Shown: positions 43,898 through 53,653, counted from the stretch's first letter. The stretch is 64,000 nt of DNA from Microcystis aeruginosa NIES-4325 (GCF_008974145.1 NZ_BJKP01000012.1:1-64000); one strand, 5' to 3'. Numbers and translations are program-made. The notes: generated from the sequence alone by a model not told the origin.

Positions 43898-45202
43898 TTG
43901 TGCGTCTCTAAACCTGTTTTAGTCTGTGAGTGTAAGCGAGTGACCAACTCTCCACCCTATCCCTTTTTAACCACCCCCGTCGGCTCTTTGCAAATTCCTT
44001 TTTTAGAGCAAATTGAAGGAATTATTAGCAATAATAGTTATATTTTCAAGGATGAACCCCACTTACTCAAATTATCTCTAGTTATTCCCACTTATAACGA
44101 GCGAGATAACGTTATTCCCCTAGTCGAGAATCTCAGTCAATTACTCGATCGAAAAATTCCCGATCAGTATGAACTAATTATCGTCGATGATGACAGTCCC
44201 GATCGCACGTGGGAATTAGCCGGCAAATTAACCTCGGATTACCCGCAACTACGGGTGATGCGTCGTCAGGGAGAAAAAGGATTAGCGTCGGCAGTGGTGC
44301 GGGGTTGGCAAGGGTCAAGGGGTGAGATACTAGGAGTAATCGATGGAGATTTGCAACATCCTCCCGAAATTCTCTATAATCTCCTCGAAACTATCGAAAA
44401 AGGAGCCGATTTAGCTCTTGCTAGTCGTCACGTTGAAGGGGGAGGAGTGAGCGAGTGGAGTCTGCTACGACGATTTCTCTCCCGCGGCGCCCAAATTCTT
44501 GGTTTAATTCTACTGCCAGAGGTGGTCGGTCGCGTCTCCGATCCCATGAGCGGTTACTTTATGGTCCGCCGTCAAGCGATCGCCGGTCCGATTCTCAATC
44601 CCACCGGTTACAAAATTTTACTAGAAGTCATCGGCAAAGGCCGCATTGAAACCATCGGAGAAGTGGGTTATGTCTTCCAAGAGCGACAGGAGGGGGAAAG
44701 TAAGGTAACTTGGAAACAATGGCTAGAATATATCTTCCATCTGCTGCGTTTGCGCTCTCAAAAGCCATTAAGGTTTTTAGATGCAATTGTCAATCTACCT
44801 TTAGATAGATTTATTCGCTTCGGTTTAGTGGGATTAACCGGGGTTTTTGTCGATATGGCCTTTCTCTATCTTCTCAGTGATCCCGCCGCTTTGGGTTGGG
44901 GATTAACCCGCAGTAAAATCATCGCCGCCGAATTAGCAATTATTAATAATTTTATCTGGAATGATCTCTGGACTTTTGGCGATTTATCCGCTCGTCAACG
45001 GGGTTGGAATAAACGCTGGAAAAGATTTTTCAAGTTCAATTTGATCTGTTTAGCCGGTTTAATCTTAAACGTCTTGCTGCTCAACCTTCTCTTTAATGGT
45101 TTAGGAATCAATCGCTATCTAGCTAACTTTATTGCCATTGCTATCGTCACGGTTTGGAACTTTTGGGTTAATCTTAAACTCAGTTGGCGGGTGACAAAAT
45201 AG
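43898..45202 (+). CDS. GT2 polyprenyl-phosphate mannosyl/glucosyltransferase fused to GtrA
   Basis: The frame opens with TTG at 43898; GTG at 43940 is an equally likely start. Residues about 55-270 are a GT2/DPM1-like domain (LSLVIPTYNERDNV, IIVDDDSPDRTWE, GVIDGDLQHPPE). About 300-430 form a GtrA-like domain with four TM helices (FIRFGLVGLTGVFVDMAFLY). Such fusions make polyprenyl-phosphate sugar and help flip it. Functional tie with the GT39 gene is inferred from proximity. Confidence 0.85.
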   Translation: MCVSKPVLVCECKRVTNSPPYPFLTTPVGSLQIPFLEQIEGIISNNSYIFKDEPHLLKLSLVIPTYNERDNVIPLVENLSQLLDRKIPDQYELIIVDDDSPDRTWELAGKLTSDYPQLRVMRRQGEKGLASAVVRGWQGSRGEILGVIDGDLQHPPEILYNLLETIEKGADLALASRHVEGGGVSEWSLLRRFLSRGAQILGLILLPEVVGRVSDPMSGYFMVRRQAIAGPILNPTGYKILLEVIGKGRIETIGEVGYVFQERQEGESKVTWKQWLEYIFHLLRLRSQKPLRFLDAIVNLPLDRFIRFGLVGLTGVFVDMAFLYLLSDPAALGWGLTRSKIIAAELAIINNFIWNDLWTFGDLSARQRGWNKRWKRFFKFNLICLAGLILNVLLLNLLFNGLGINRYLANFIAIAIVTVWNFWVNLKLSWRVTK

Positions 45203-45684
45203 CCAGCTAGAAGCAAAAAAAGGTGCTAATTATAGGGGATAAGTGGACTTTAGCCATCATCCCCAAAATCCCCATAGGTGAATCCTGTTTTAGCGTCCGT
45301 TAGGGAGTTACGATATTGATAGCGGTTCTCCCATCTGTGCGGCACACTTAAACCTTTGCTGATTAAGCTGTTCAGGATCGAGAATGTACCTCGTGTGAAT
45401 CAGAAACGCTATATCATAATCAGATATAGCGTTTTTCAGTCTGCTGAGGTACAAAAGTTATGGGTTTTAGGCAAAAGGCAAGAGGCAAAAGGCAAAAGGG
45501 AAGAAAAATAGGTGTACCTCACTAGCTTAGGAAACGCTATAAATACTGTATTCACGTTTTTTCTCCTCGGAGTCTGGGCAAGTAATTGATTTTCAGGGAT
45601 TGAGATACAATTGCTTCTAGGTCTAGTTTTAAAGTTCCCTATAGCCAAAACAAACTAACATCAATAGGTTTGGTATTTTCGATT
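45203..45684. other. Intergenic region containing MITEs
   Basis: 482 bp. It holds a second TATAGCG-type element (45425-45541). Immediately before it, at about 45317-45416, a related 100-bp element has ends tgatagcggttctc and gaaacgctatatca that pair imperfectly and a gtacctcgtgtgaa inner motif. No gene is recognised. Confidence 0.5.
45425..45541. mobile_element. 117-bp MITE (TATAGCG ends), copy 2
   Basis: Same length and apparently identical sequence to 26157-26273, including the purine-rich core. Termini TATAGCGTTT and AAACGCTATA. The lack of differences between copies indicates recent movement or gene conversion. Confidence 0.85.
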
Positions 45685-46095
45685 ATGATCCTGATTACAG
45701 ACCAAATTTACCAGTCTATTTTTACCCACGCAGAATCCACCTATCCCGAAGAATGTTGTGGGTTACTCTTGGGAAAAATGACCGAGACAGCAGCCGAAGT
45801 TATCAGCATCCAAGCCACAGAAAATAATTGGTCAGGTAATAGGAGAAACCGCTTTAGTATTGCCCCAAAAGTGCTTTTACAAGCTCAAAAATCGGCGCGG
45901 GAAAATCAGCTAGAAATTATTGGTATCTATCATTCCCATCCCGATCATGCCGCCATTCCCTCGGAAATCGATCGCCAATTAGCCTGGTCAGGATATACTT
46001 ATTTAATTGTCTCCGTAGTTTCAGGACGAGCGATCGATTTACAAGCTTGGCAACTGGACGAAGGCGAACAATTTCAACCAGTAAAAATATTCTAG
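45685..46095 (+). CDS. JAMM/Mov34 (M67) metalloprotease-family protein
   Basis: The ATG at 45685 (MILITDQIYQSIFTHAESTY) is chosen; 136 residues. The JAMM zinc motif is complete: Glu in PEECCGLLLG and HSHPDHAAIPSEID with His83, His85, Ser93 and Asp96. Bacterial JAMM proteins remove C-terminal extensions from ubiquitin-like sulfur carriers. No sulfur carrier is adjacent. Full-length and likely active. Confidence 0.85.
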   Translation: MILITDQIYQSIFTHAESTYPEECCGLLLGKMTETAAEVISIQATENNWSGNRRNRFSIAPKVLLQAQKSARENQLEIIGIYHSHPDHAAIPSEIDRQLAWSGYTYLIVSVVSGRAIDLQAWQLDEGEQFQPVKIF

Positions 46096-46327
46096 TCTGG
46101 TTGGAAATACCAGGGCAACCCTAATCCTGCGACAATTAACTAGAGCTTCAATCGATTTAATCGGGATCGGTCTTCTTCCGGATCGGTTTTAGCCAACGTC
46201 GTATTTCCCCGATTTTTCCCGGGCAAAAGTGCAATGGCATCCACGGGTGTTATGCCTAGGAATAAGTGGCATCCGTGGCACCTGGTTGGCTCTCTTTTTC
46301 CTTTTTAGAAGGAGTGGTAAATTAATC

Positions 46328-47260
46328 TTACCAATTAAAAGGCCCTAAAGCCCGATCGTTGTAATCGCCACCTTCGGCAATAAAATGAATGACCATCGAT
46401 TTACGGGTTAGCAGGGTATTATTAATCTTCCCACCACCGTGAATTAACATTCCGTGCCAGAGAAGAATCTCTCCTTTTTTAGCAGTAAATGATTGACAGT
46501 CATAATTCTGGGCGCGTTGGTTAACATAATCTTGGTATTGGGGAATTTTATCGGGAGTAATATTTTTAAGATTGATGGCGGGATAGTCTGGAAAAAAGTC
46601 AGTTACTTTGATATTTTTATGAGATTTAGGATAAAAAATTAGTGGGCCAGCATCTGCGGAAATATCTTCCAATGCAATCCAAACACCGACTAAATGATTA
46701 GCAGGATGAACATAAAAAACTGCCATATCCTCGTGCAGTCCTTGCTCTGTGCCGTGCAGAAAGTTAATAGAATATCTCGGTTCGCAGGATTTGCCAATAA
46801 TTAAATTAACTAAATCTCTCAGATTTTGATTGTCAAAAATTGCTTGAGCTGCGGTGGAAATCTCATGAAAGGCATGGAGTCGCCAAATAGAATTAACTAA
46901 GGCTTTTCTTTGCTCCATATCTAGAGCTAAAACTTGCTCGTGATTCAAACTCGCCGGTAGATTTTCTGCTTGAATGCCTTCAATTCTTAATCCAGGAATC
47001 GCCGATTCTAGGAAAAATAAATTGGCTAATTCCGCTACTAAATTATCGATCGCTGTTGGGGGAATTAAATCTTTGACAATACAATAACCCAATTCTCGCC
47101 AATGGTCAAGGAGTTGATATTCTCGTGCGGAAATTCGCTGTTGTTGACGAGCTTTTTGCAGGGATTTTTCGGCTCGCGATCGATCCAACCAGGGTAATTC
47201 GGCAGTAGAATCGAAAGACCAGGGCAAATTTTTTAAGATATCGGCAATTTTAAGAATCAT
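46328..47260 (-). CDS. Phytanoyl-CoA dioxygenase (PhyH)-family protein
   Basis: 310 residues. Fe(II)/2-oxoglutarate dioxygenase signature: GLHEDMAVFYVHP (H-x-D pair), VWIALEDISADAGPLIFYPK, and GEILLWHGMLIHGGGK (distal His), then LLTRKSMVIHFI (2OG Arg region). Substrate unknown. The intergenic stretch 46096-46327 upstream of its stop contains an imperfect direct repeat (ggcatccacgggtg / ggcatccgtggcac), with no gene. Confidence 0.82.
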   Translation of the reverse strand: MILKIADILKNLPWSFDSTAELPWLDRSRAEKSLQKARQQQRISAREYQLLDHWRELGYCIVKDLIPPTAIDNLVAELANLFFLESAIPGLRIEGIQAENLPASLNHEQVLALDMEQRKALVNSIWRLHAFHEISTAAQAIFDNQNLRDLVNLIIGKSCEPRYSINFLHGTEQGLHEDMAVFYVHPANHLVGVWIALEDISADAGPLIFYPKSHKNIKVTDFFPDYPAINLKNITPDKIPQYQDYVNQRAQNYDCQSFTAKKGEILLWHGMLIHGGGKINNTLLTRKSMVIHFIAEGGDYNDRALGPFNW

Positions 47261-47345
47261 GGTGAGTTCATCTTTTCCGAGCTACTTTCGGACTATTTTA
47301 ATCCATGAGCGATCGATTTAAGCTGTCAACAGATATAAATTATCT

Positions 47346-47378
47346 TAAAAACCCCCTAGGATGAATTAGGAGGTTATA
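47346..47378 (-). terminator. Terminator of the rplU-rpmA operon
   Basis: On the minus strand AACCTCCTA-attcatcc-TAGGGGGTT (one mismatch) is followed by TTTAAG. It lies 30-60 bp downstream of the rpmA stop. Confidence 0.65.
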
Positions 47379-47406
47379 GGTAAAAAATTAACCAGGGTTG
47401 ATGGGA

Positions 47407-47676
47407 TTAACTAGCACTAACTTCAGCGGGATAAACGCTAACTTGACGGCGACTTTTATCCTTGTATTCAAATTTGACCACACCATCAATTAAAGCGAAT
47501 AAAGTATCATCGCCACCACGACCAACATTTTTACCCGGATGAACTTTAGTACCCCGTTGACGGATGAGAATATTTCCCGCTTTTACTACTTGACCACCGT
47601 AGCGCTTAACGCCTAGGCGTTGGGAACGAGAATCGCGTCCGTTGCGGGTACTACCCGTACCTTTCTTATGAGCCAT
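47407..47676 (-). CDS. rpmA: 50S ribosomal protein L27
   Basis: 89 residues: [49 protein letters not shown] and [14 protein letters not shown] are L27 signatures. The N-terminus reaches the peptidyl-transferase centre. Downstream of rplU by 34 bp in the classic L21-L27 operon. Confidence 0.97.
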   Translation of the reverse strand: MAHKKGTGSTRNGRDSRSQRLGVKRYGGQVVKAGNILIRQRGTKVHPGKNVGRGGDDTLFALIDGVVKFEYKDKSRRQVSVYPAEVSAS

Positions 47677-47710
47677 AATTTCTCTCCAAATGCTTTTTTG
47701 ATTCTAAAAG

Positions 47711-48100
47711 TTATTCTTCTTCGTCGCTACTATCTTCCACAACTTCAGCGCCGGAGGTAACAGCGGCAGCAGTTAGGGTCTTACCGTTATAATTGATTGA
47801 ATCAATCATAAAACGGGTAATTTCTTGACGATGACCGCGTTTTTTACGGGTTTTCTTTTTCGGGCGCATTTTATAGACAATAACTTTTTTGCCCCGACGA
47901 TGTTGCATGACAGTCCCTTCCACGGTGGCTCCTTCGATAAAGGGCTGACCGATGCTAATATCATCCTCATCATGGATTAATAGCACTTTGTCGATGGTAT
48001 GGGTACTTTGTTCATCGACGGGAAGAAGTTCGATATCGTAATAGCGACCGGGTTCTACCCGAATCTGTTTGCCACCGGTCTCAATAATTGCGTAACTCAT
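47711..48100 (-). CDS. rplU: 50S ribosomal protein L21
   Basis: 129 residues: [40 protein letters not shown], then [20 protein letters not shown] binding 23S rRNA. An acidic C-terminal extension ([11 protein letters not shown]) is present beyond the usual ~103 residues. First gene of rplU-rpmA, divergent from murQ. Confidence 0.96.
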   Translation of the reverse strand: MSYAIIETGGKQIRVEPGRYYDIELLPVDEQSTHTIDKVLLIHDEDDISIGQPFIEGATVEGTVMQHRRGKKVIVYKMRPKKKTRKKRGHRQEITRFMIDSINYNGKTLTAAAVTSGAEVVEDSSDEEE

Positions 48101-48295
48101 GAATTTTCTGCGCTCGTTTTGCCGTACAGGTAGCTGAAAAAAATTCCAGCTTTTGTGCTAATGTCTTCACCTGATCCGAGCAGGAATTGACACAATTCAC
48201 TATCATCTAATATTCGGGTGGCAATTGTCAAGCTTTTAGCCCACCGATTCGCTATATACTAAAAATAATCTTACGAAAAGCTCAATTAAACCGTT

Positions 48296-49216
48296 ATGGA
48301 ACAGTGGGAAAGCAGAGGACACCTGTTAACCGAACAAATTAACCCAAACAGCCTAAATTTAGACCAATTAAACCCGCTCGAATTGGTGGATCTCTTCAAT
48401 CGCGAGGATGCCCAAACCCTAAAAGCGATCGCCATGGCCCGACAAGAATTAGCTCTGGCGATCTCCCTGACCGGTCAAGCCTTGGCTAAAGGTGGTAGGC
48501 TCTTTTACATTGGGGCGGGAACCAGTGGCCGGCTGGGGGTTTTGGACGCAGCCGAATGTCCTCCCACCTTCTGCACTCCCCCGGAATTGGTACAGGGAAT
48601 TATTGCCGGTGGGGCAGCGGCACTGGTGCGTAGTTCCGAAGATTTGGAGGATAAAGCGGAAGATGGGGCGGCGATTATTGCCCAGCGAGAAATTCACGAA
48701 TTAGACGTGGTAGTGGGGATTACCGCCGGGGGAACAACCCCCTACGTTCACGGGGCTTTACAGGCGGCAAAACAGCGAGGTGCGACGACGATTGCCATTA
48801 GTTGTGTCCCCGCCGAACAAGTGGATATCCCTGTGGATGTGGATATCCGCTTATTGACTGGACCAGAACTTCTGGCCGGCTCCACCCGACTGAAAGCGGG
48901 AACGGTGACGAAAATGGCTTTAAATATCCTTTCCACAGGGACAATGGTAATGTTAGGCAAGGTTTATGGCAACCAGATGGTCGATGTGGCTGTTACTAAT
49001 CATAAACTCCATGACCGCGCCCTGCGGATTATCTGCAACCTTAGCGATATTAGTCGCGAAGAGGCGGCAATTTTACTGGAAAAAAGTGGCCGCCGGGTTA
49101 AACTGGCTTTGTTAATGCAGAAAACGGGACTTTCGGCGGCCGCAGGACAAGAATTGTTACAAAAGCATCGGGGTCAATTACAGGCCGCTCTGCAAGCTTA
49201 TAATCAAATTGATTGA
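48296..49216 (+). CDS. murQ: N-acetylmuramic acid 6-phosphate etherase
   Basis: 306 residues with SIS fold: RLFYIGAGTSGRLGVLDAAE, CPPTFCTPPELVQGIIAGG, VVGITAGGTTPYVHGALQ and GPELLAGSTRLKAGTVTKMA match MurQ. It cleaves the lactyl ether of MurNAc-6-P in peptidoglycan recycling. Full length. The upstream 48101-48295 includes an AT-rich stretch with TATACT at about 48254; the next gene follows after 27 bp. Confidence 0.95.
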   Translation: MEQWESRGHLLTEQINPNSLNLDQLNPLELVDLFNREDAQTLKAIAMARQELALAISLTGQALAKGGRLFYIGAGTSGRLGVLDAAECPPTFCTPPELVQGIIAGGAAALVRSSEDLEDKAEDGAAIIAQREIHELDVVVGITAGGTTPYVHGALQAAKQRGATTIAISCVPAEQVDIPVDVDIRLLTGPELLAGSTRLKAGTVTKMALNILSTGTMVMLGKVYGNQMVDVAVTNHKLHDRALRIICNLSDISREEAAILLEKSGRRVKLALLMQKTGLSAAAGQELLQKHRGQLQAALQAYNQID

Positions 49217-49243
49217 TAAAAACCTATTGATTTTGACTTTCCT

Positions 49244-50734
49244 ATGGTTAATATTTCTTTGGAAATTGCTGCAATCGCTGTTATTTTCCTCGTCGCTGGT
49301 GCTATCTTGACTTGGAGTTTTTATCGGTCTAAACCCTACGGCCAACAGGGAATTTTAGCTTGGTTACAATCCTTGGTACTAATCGCTCCTTGGTTAATTT
49401 TTTTCGGCCTATTTGCTGCGGGAATTGATCTCAATCTAGCGGTAATTCTCTTTTTACTGGTTGCCGCCACAATTATCTATATTTATTTAGGCAACCGTTT
49501 ACGCTTACTGAAAACTAATCAGATAATTGAACCGAAAGTTAACCCAGCAGTTAGCCAGTCCGTTACTCCTCTAGAAACCCCGGCAGCGGTGACAGCAATT
49601 GTGCCGGATGTGATGCCAATTTCCGAACAGGATTTAAAAGTTATTCAGAGTATTTTTGGGATAGATACTTTTTTTGCCACCGAGACTATTTCTTTTCAGG
49701 AAGGGGCAATTTTTAAAGGCAATTTACGGGGAGAACCAGATATAGTTCACTCTCGCTTAACCCAGAAATTAAGTGATAATTTTGGCGATAAATATCGTTT
49801 ATTTCTAGTGGAAGGAACCGAGGAAAAACCGGTGGTAATTATCCTTCCCAAAACTAATGATCCTAGTCCTGCGACTCTTGCTCAAAAAAATCTCTCTTTA
49901 GTTTTGTTAGTAGCCACCATTGTCACCAGCTTAGAAGCGGCGGGAATTTTATTGGGTTTTGATTTGTTTAGTAATTGGCAGAGATATAGAGAAGCAATTC
50001 CCCTGAGTTTGGGTTTATGGTCGGTATTAATTGCCCACGAAATTGGTCATCTAATTATCGCTAAACGCCATAATGTTCGTCTCAGCTTACCCTATTTTCT
50101 TCCCACTTGGCAGATTGGTTCTTTTGGGGCGATTACTCGTTTTGAATCTTTATTGCCTAACCGCAGTATCCTATTTGATATAGCTTTCGCTGGCCCCGCT
50201 TTGGGAGGTTTGGTTTCTTTAATCCTGTTAATTGTTGGACTGACTTTATCTAATTCTGCCAGCCTTTTTCAAATCCCTAGTACCTTTTTCCAAAGTTCAA
50301 TTTTAGTGGGTTCTTTAGCGCGGATAGTTTTGGGTGACGAGTTACAAAATGCGGTTATCTACGTCCATCCTTTAACTGTTATCGGTTGGTTAGGATTGGT
50401 GATTACTGCCCTTAATTTACTGCCCGCAGGACAGTTAGATGGTGGCAGAATTGTTCAGGCTATTTATGGTCGCAAAATTGCCCGCCGTACCACTGTGGCC
50501 ACTTTGGTCATTTTGGGCATTATTTCCTTAGTTAATTCTAGCAATCCCATTCCTCTCTATTGGACAATTTTAGTCGCTTTTTTACAAAGAGAGTTGGAAA
50601 GACCTAGTTTAAACGAGTTAACTGAACCCGATGACACCCGCGCCGGTTGGGGTTTATTACTGCTCTTTTTAATGTTAGCAACTCTGATTCCTTTAAGCCC
50701 TAGTTTAGCAGGACGTTTAGGAATCGGTGGCTAA
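49244..50734 (+). CDS. Site-2 protease (M50) family membrane protease
   Basis: 496 residues with N-terminal TM helices (about 7-25, 45-62, 67-84), then a soluble segment, then a zinc-binding helix with HEIGH at 265-269 and the third ligand in LPAGQLDGGRIVQ (Asp399 region). Long cyanobacterial/plastid EGY-like S2P with the soluble N-terminal domain. Predicted to cleave a TM substrate within the thylakoid or plasma membrane; substrate unknown. Follows murQ in the same direction. Confidence 0.85.
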   Translation: MVNISLEIAAIAVIFLVAGAILTWSFYRSKPYGQQGILAWLQSLVLIAPWLIFFGLFAAGIDLNLAVILFLLVAATIIYIYLGNRLRLLKTNQIIEPKVNPAVSQSVTPLETPAAVTAIVPDVMPISEQDLKVIQSIFGIDTFFATETISFQEGAIFKGNLRGEPDIVHSRLTQKLSDNFGDKYRLFLVEGTEEKPVVIILPKTNDPSPATLAQKNLSLVLLVATIVTSLEAAGILLGFDLFSNWQRYREAIPLSLGLWSVLIAHEIGHLIIAKRHNVRLSLPYFLPTWQIGSFGAITRFESLLPNRSILFDIAFAGPALGGLVSLILLIVGLTLSNSASLFQIPSTFFQSSILVGSLARIVLGDELQNAVIYVHPLTVIGWLGLVITALNLLPAGQLDGGRIVQAIYGRKIARRTTVATLVILGIISLVNSSNPIPLYWTILVAFLQRELERPSLNELTEPDDTRAGWGLLLLFLMLATLIPLSPSLAGRLGIGG

Positions 50735-50778
50735 ATAATTCTCCGAAATTCTGGCCATTGATTGCCGTCACAAAAAGC

Positions 50779-50808
50779 TTGACAAAAACTCAAGTCTTGA
50801 ATTATAAT
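50779..50808 (+). promoter_or_regulatory. Sigma-70-type promoter
   Basis: TTGACA (50779-50784), 18-bp spacer, TATAAT (50803-50808), both perfect consensus hexamers. It would drive the coiled-coil gene at 50914. Confidence 0.7.
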
Positions 50809-50913
50809 TTTATTATAATGGTAGTCCGTGTCCGCCTATAGACTCCTGATTTTTCGGTAAGATATAGCCTCCAGCATTTAGCCCTGAAGATTTGACTTTT
50901 GGAGTTGCTTAAA

Positions 50914-51258
50914 ATGTCTAACGAAACTGTCACTTATTCCCTAGAAGCTGTCCTGACAAGGATTGAGGGGAAAATCGACTCTCTGGAAAAACGCCTTGAC
51001 GAGAAAATCGACTCTCTTGAACAACGTATTGATGAGAGATTTGACAAGATAGAAGACCGGTTAACTAAAGTAGAAATAGGACAGGCCGAACTCAAGGGAG
51101 AAATCAAAGCTCTGGATGAACGACTAAGCACAAAAATCGAGGGATTAACTGCAAGGGTTGCCTATCAGGAATTCACCAATCGAGGGATTCTGATAGCATT
51201 GGTAGTCGCTATTTTAGGAGGTGCCGCTAAACTTTTTGGTTTTTTCCCTAATCCTTAG
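50914..51258 (+). CDS. Coiled-coil protein with C-terminal hydrophobic helix
   Basis: The ATG at 50914 (MSNETVTYSLEAVLTRIEGK), GGAG RBS at 50901; 114 residues. A heptad-like coil at 15-85 (repeats of I-D-S-L-E-x-R-(L/I)-D-E) is followed by GILIALVVAILGGAAKLFGF as a TM anchor. Similar in plan to 52073-52441. Function unknown; probably an oligomeric membrane-anchored small protein. Confidence 0.7.
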   Translation: MSNETVTYSLEAVLTRIEGKIDSLEKRLDEKIDSLEQRIDERFDKIEDRLTKVEIGQAELKGEIKALDERLSTKIEGLTARVAYQEFTNRGILIALVVAILGGAAKLFGFFPNP

Positions 51259-51366
51259 AAGCTGCCGGTAGCCGTACCTAGTAGATAGGCTCTCCCCAAA
51301 AAATTTCGCTCATTACCCCGATCATCCGTTAGAATAGATTCAGAATTCAAGGATAAAACCTCATCT

Positions 51367-51945
51367 ATGAATCCCGTTGTTTTGGTGCATGGTTTTCTGG
51401 ACACTACTGCTGTTTTTAAACCGATGAGTGAGTATTTAAACTATTATGGTTGGCAGGTTCATAGTTTTAATCTAATTCCCAATCATGGTTACGAAAAGTT
51501 AGAAGTTTTAGCGGGTCAGGTGGACAATTATATCGAAAAAAACTTTGCTAAAGAGCAGAAAGTAGATCTGATTGGGTTTAGTATGGGAGGACTAATTACC
51601 CGCTACTACCTGCAAAGATTGGGAGGAGTGGCAAGAGTGCAACGTTACCTAAATATTTCTGCCCCGAATCGAGGCACTTTAACCGCGTATAGTTTACCCT
51701 TAGATGGGATTAGACAAATGCAGCCGGGTAGTCAATTTCTAGAGGATTTAAATCAAGATTGTCAACAAATTTTAAATAAAATTAAAACCACAATTATCTG
51801 GACTCCCTACGATTTAATGATATTTCCTGCCCATAGTTCCCGTTTATCGGTGGGCAAAGAAATTTCCATTCCCGTATTGCTTCATGCTTGGATGGTCAAA
51901 GATAGCAAAGTTTTAACAACAATTAAAGAGACCTTATTAGAATAG
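51367..51945 (+). CDS. Lipase-like alpha/beta hydrolase
   Basis: 192 residues: MNPVVLVHGFLDTTAVFKPM (oxyanion HG), DLIGFSMGGLITRYYLQ (nucleophile Ser in G-x-S-x-G), TTIIWTPYDLMIFPAHSSRL (catalytic Asp region) and a C-terminal His in LLHAWMV. Resembles class 2 lipase/PGAP1-like esterases. No signal peptide. Substrate unknown. Confidence 0.82.
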   Translation: MNPVVLVHGFLDTTAVFKPMSEYLNYYGWQVHSFNLIPNHGYEKLEVLAGQVDNYIEKNFAKEQKVDLIGFSMGGLITRYYLQRLGGVARVQRYLNISAPNRGTLTAYSLPLDGIRQMQPGSQFLEDLNQDCQQILNKIKTTIIWTPYDLMIFPAHSSRLSVGKEISIPVLLHAWMVKDSKVLTTIKETLLE

Positions 51946-52072
51946 AAATACTGGTTGTCTCCAACACCGGAACAAGGTCAAAATATTACCGACAAAAAAG
52001 TTAATTTTTATCAAAAAAGCTTGACTTAAGGTTATAATTGTGCTAGGCGATCAAATTCCCCTAGGTGTCACC

Positions 52073-52441
52073 ATGTCCACTCAAGAACCCACCCTAACCG
52101 ATGTTCTCAACGAATTGAAAAGCTTCCAAACAGCAGTAAATCAACGTTTTGAAGCTATAGACCAACGTTTTGAGGAAATAGACCAACGTTTTGATGCTAT
52201 GGGGCAACGCTTTCAGGAAATAGACCAACGTTTTGATGCTATGGGGCAACGCTTTCAGGAAATAGACCAAAGATTAGACAAACTCGACTATAAATTTGAC
52301 ACCTACGAAAAAGCCTCCGAGAAAGTGCTGAGATTAGCCACGACCATTATTATCGCAGCCGCCACCGTAGCGGTTTTACCCTCGGCCTTTCAGGCAATCG
52401 GTCCCCTATTAACCCAGATCATTGCCGCCGGCAATAACTAA
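52073..52441 (+). CDS. Coiled-coil protein with tandem QRF-x-EIDQRF repeats and membrane tail
   Basis: The ATG at 52073 (MSTQEPTLTDVLNELKSFQT) is used; 122 residues. The coil is made of 7-residue units (QRFEAID, QRFEEID, QRFDAMG, QRFQEID), including an exact 42-bp DNA duplication at 52184-52267. A hydrophobic C-terminal helix (TTIIIAAATVAVLPSAF) follows. It shares its plan with the gene at 50914. Function unknown. Confidence 0.68.
   Translation: MSTQEPTLTDVLNELKSFQTAVNQRFEAIDQRFEEIDQRFDAMGQRFQEIDQRFDAMGQRFQEIDQRLDKLDYKFDTYEKASEKVLRLATTIIIAAATVAVLPSAFQAIGPLLTQIIAAGNN
52184..52267. repeat. Exact 42-bp tandem duplication in the coiled-coil gene
   Basis: Two identical 42-bp units (52184-52225 and 52226-52267) encode QRFDAMGQRFQEID each. 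The exact match indicates recent slippage; the coil register (2 heptads) is kept. Confidence 0.9.
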
Positions 52442-52510
52442 CTTGTGATCAAGATTTGACGATTCCATGGTATGATAGAGGTTTTGGAACTATTGTTTTA
52501 GGTCAAGATC

Positions 52511-52969
52511 ATGGCGAAACGAATGCAGGTTATCCTCAATCAAAAAGTCAGCAAATTAGGTGAAAATGGCGATGTGGTGGAAGTGGCCCCCGGTTATGCA
52601 CGCAATTACCTTATCCCCCAAGGTGTCGCCGTTTTAGCCACCAAAGGCGCGATGAAACAGGCAGAATTTAGGAAAGAAAAAGAGCGTCAACGTCTCCTCG
52701 CTGAAAAACAAGAAGCGGAAACCAGAAAAACTGCGATCGAAAAACGCAGTCCCTACAGCATCCCTAAACAGGTGGGTGAAAACGAGGCAATTTTCGGTAC
52801 TGTCACCAGTCAAGATGTAGCTACGGTTATTCTAGAAAATGCTAAATTAGAAATTGATCGCCGTGGTATTACCGTCCCCGATATCGGTCAATTGGGAGTC
52901 TATAAAGTACAAGTCAAACTCCATCCCGAAGTTAGTGCCGATATCGAAATTAAAGTAATTGCACAATAA
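52511..52969 (+). CDS. rplI: 50S ribosomal protein L9
   Basis: 152 residues: MAKRMQVILNQKVSKLGENG, VEVAPGYARNYLIPQGVAVL is the L9 N-domain signature, then a long charged helix and the C-domain (IFGTVTSQDVATVI). Binds 23S rRNA. Upstream 52442-52510 probably holds its promoter. Confidence 0.96.
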   Translation: MAKRMQVILNQKVSKLGENGDVVEVAPGYARNYLIPQGVAVLATKGAMKQAEFRKEKERQRLLAEKQEAETRKTAIEKRSPYSIPKQVGENEAIFGTVTSQDVATVILENAKLEIDRRGITVPDIGQLGVYKVQVKLHPEVSADIEIKVIAQ

Positions 52970-53068
52970 CAATTATTGGGCCATAGTTATCAGTAATCAG
53001 TGAAAACTTATCAGAGCCATTAACTAGCTGATGGCTGATAGCTAATAGCCATTCATATCTCAAAAACT

Positions 53069-53653
53069 ATGACTCATTCCACGGATATAAAAACCCTAGC
53101 ACGCTGGATGGCGGCGGATTTTAGTAATCAAGAACAAGCTTTTGCTAATCCGCCTTTTTTTGCCCATATTCGCGTGTGTATGCGTCCTTTACCCGATGAA
53201 TTACTCAAGGGAACCAGTTTATTTTTAGAGCAGGCCTACGATTTTATGCTCAATACTCCCTATCGTTTACGAGTATTTAAATTGTCGGTAGTCGATGATC
53301 ATATTGAACTAGAAAACTTTAAAGTAAAAGAGGAAGCTAACTTTTTTGGTGCTTCTAGAGAACCCCAGCGTCTCAAAAATCTCAGATCAGATCTATTAGA
53401 ACCGATGCCGGGTTGTGATATGAATGTCACCTGGACAGGTAACAGTTTTAAAGGGGTGGTGAAACCGGGGAAACAATGTTTAGTCTTTCGCAAAGATAAA
53501 ATGACTTATTTAGATAATAGTTTTGAAATTAGTGAACAGGGATTGATTAGCGTTGATCGCGGTTTAGATACGGAAACCGATCAATTAGTCTGGGGTTCGA
53601 TCGCCGGTCCCTTTGAGTTTGTGCGTCGCAGTAGTTTTGCTGAGGAAGTGTGA
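53069..53653 (+). CDS. cpcT: CpcT/CpeT-type phycocyanobilin lyase
   Basis: 194 residues: TLARWMAADFSNQEQAFANP, PPFFAHIRVCMRPLPDE, YRLRVFKLSVVDDHIELENF, GCDMNVTWTGNSFKG and QLVWGSIAGPFEFVRRSSF are CpcT hallmarks. CpcT attaches phycocyanobilin to Cys-153 of beta-phycocyanin. Full length. It complements the CpcS/U-type lyase at 20227. The gap to xth is 22 nt, so they may share a transcript. Confidence 0.92.
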   Translation: MTHSTDIKTLARWMAADFSNQEQAFANPPFFAHIRVCMRPLPDELLKGTSLFLEQAYDFMLNTPYRLRVFKLSVVDDHIELENFKVKEEANFFGASREPQRLKNLRSDLLEPMPGCDMNVTWTGNSFKGVVKPGKQCLVFRKDKMTYLDNSFEISEQGLISVDRGLDTETDQLVWGSIAGPFEFVRRSSFAEEV

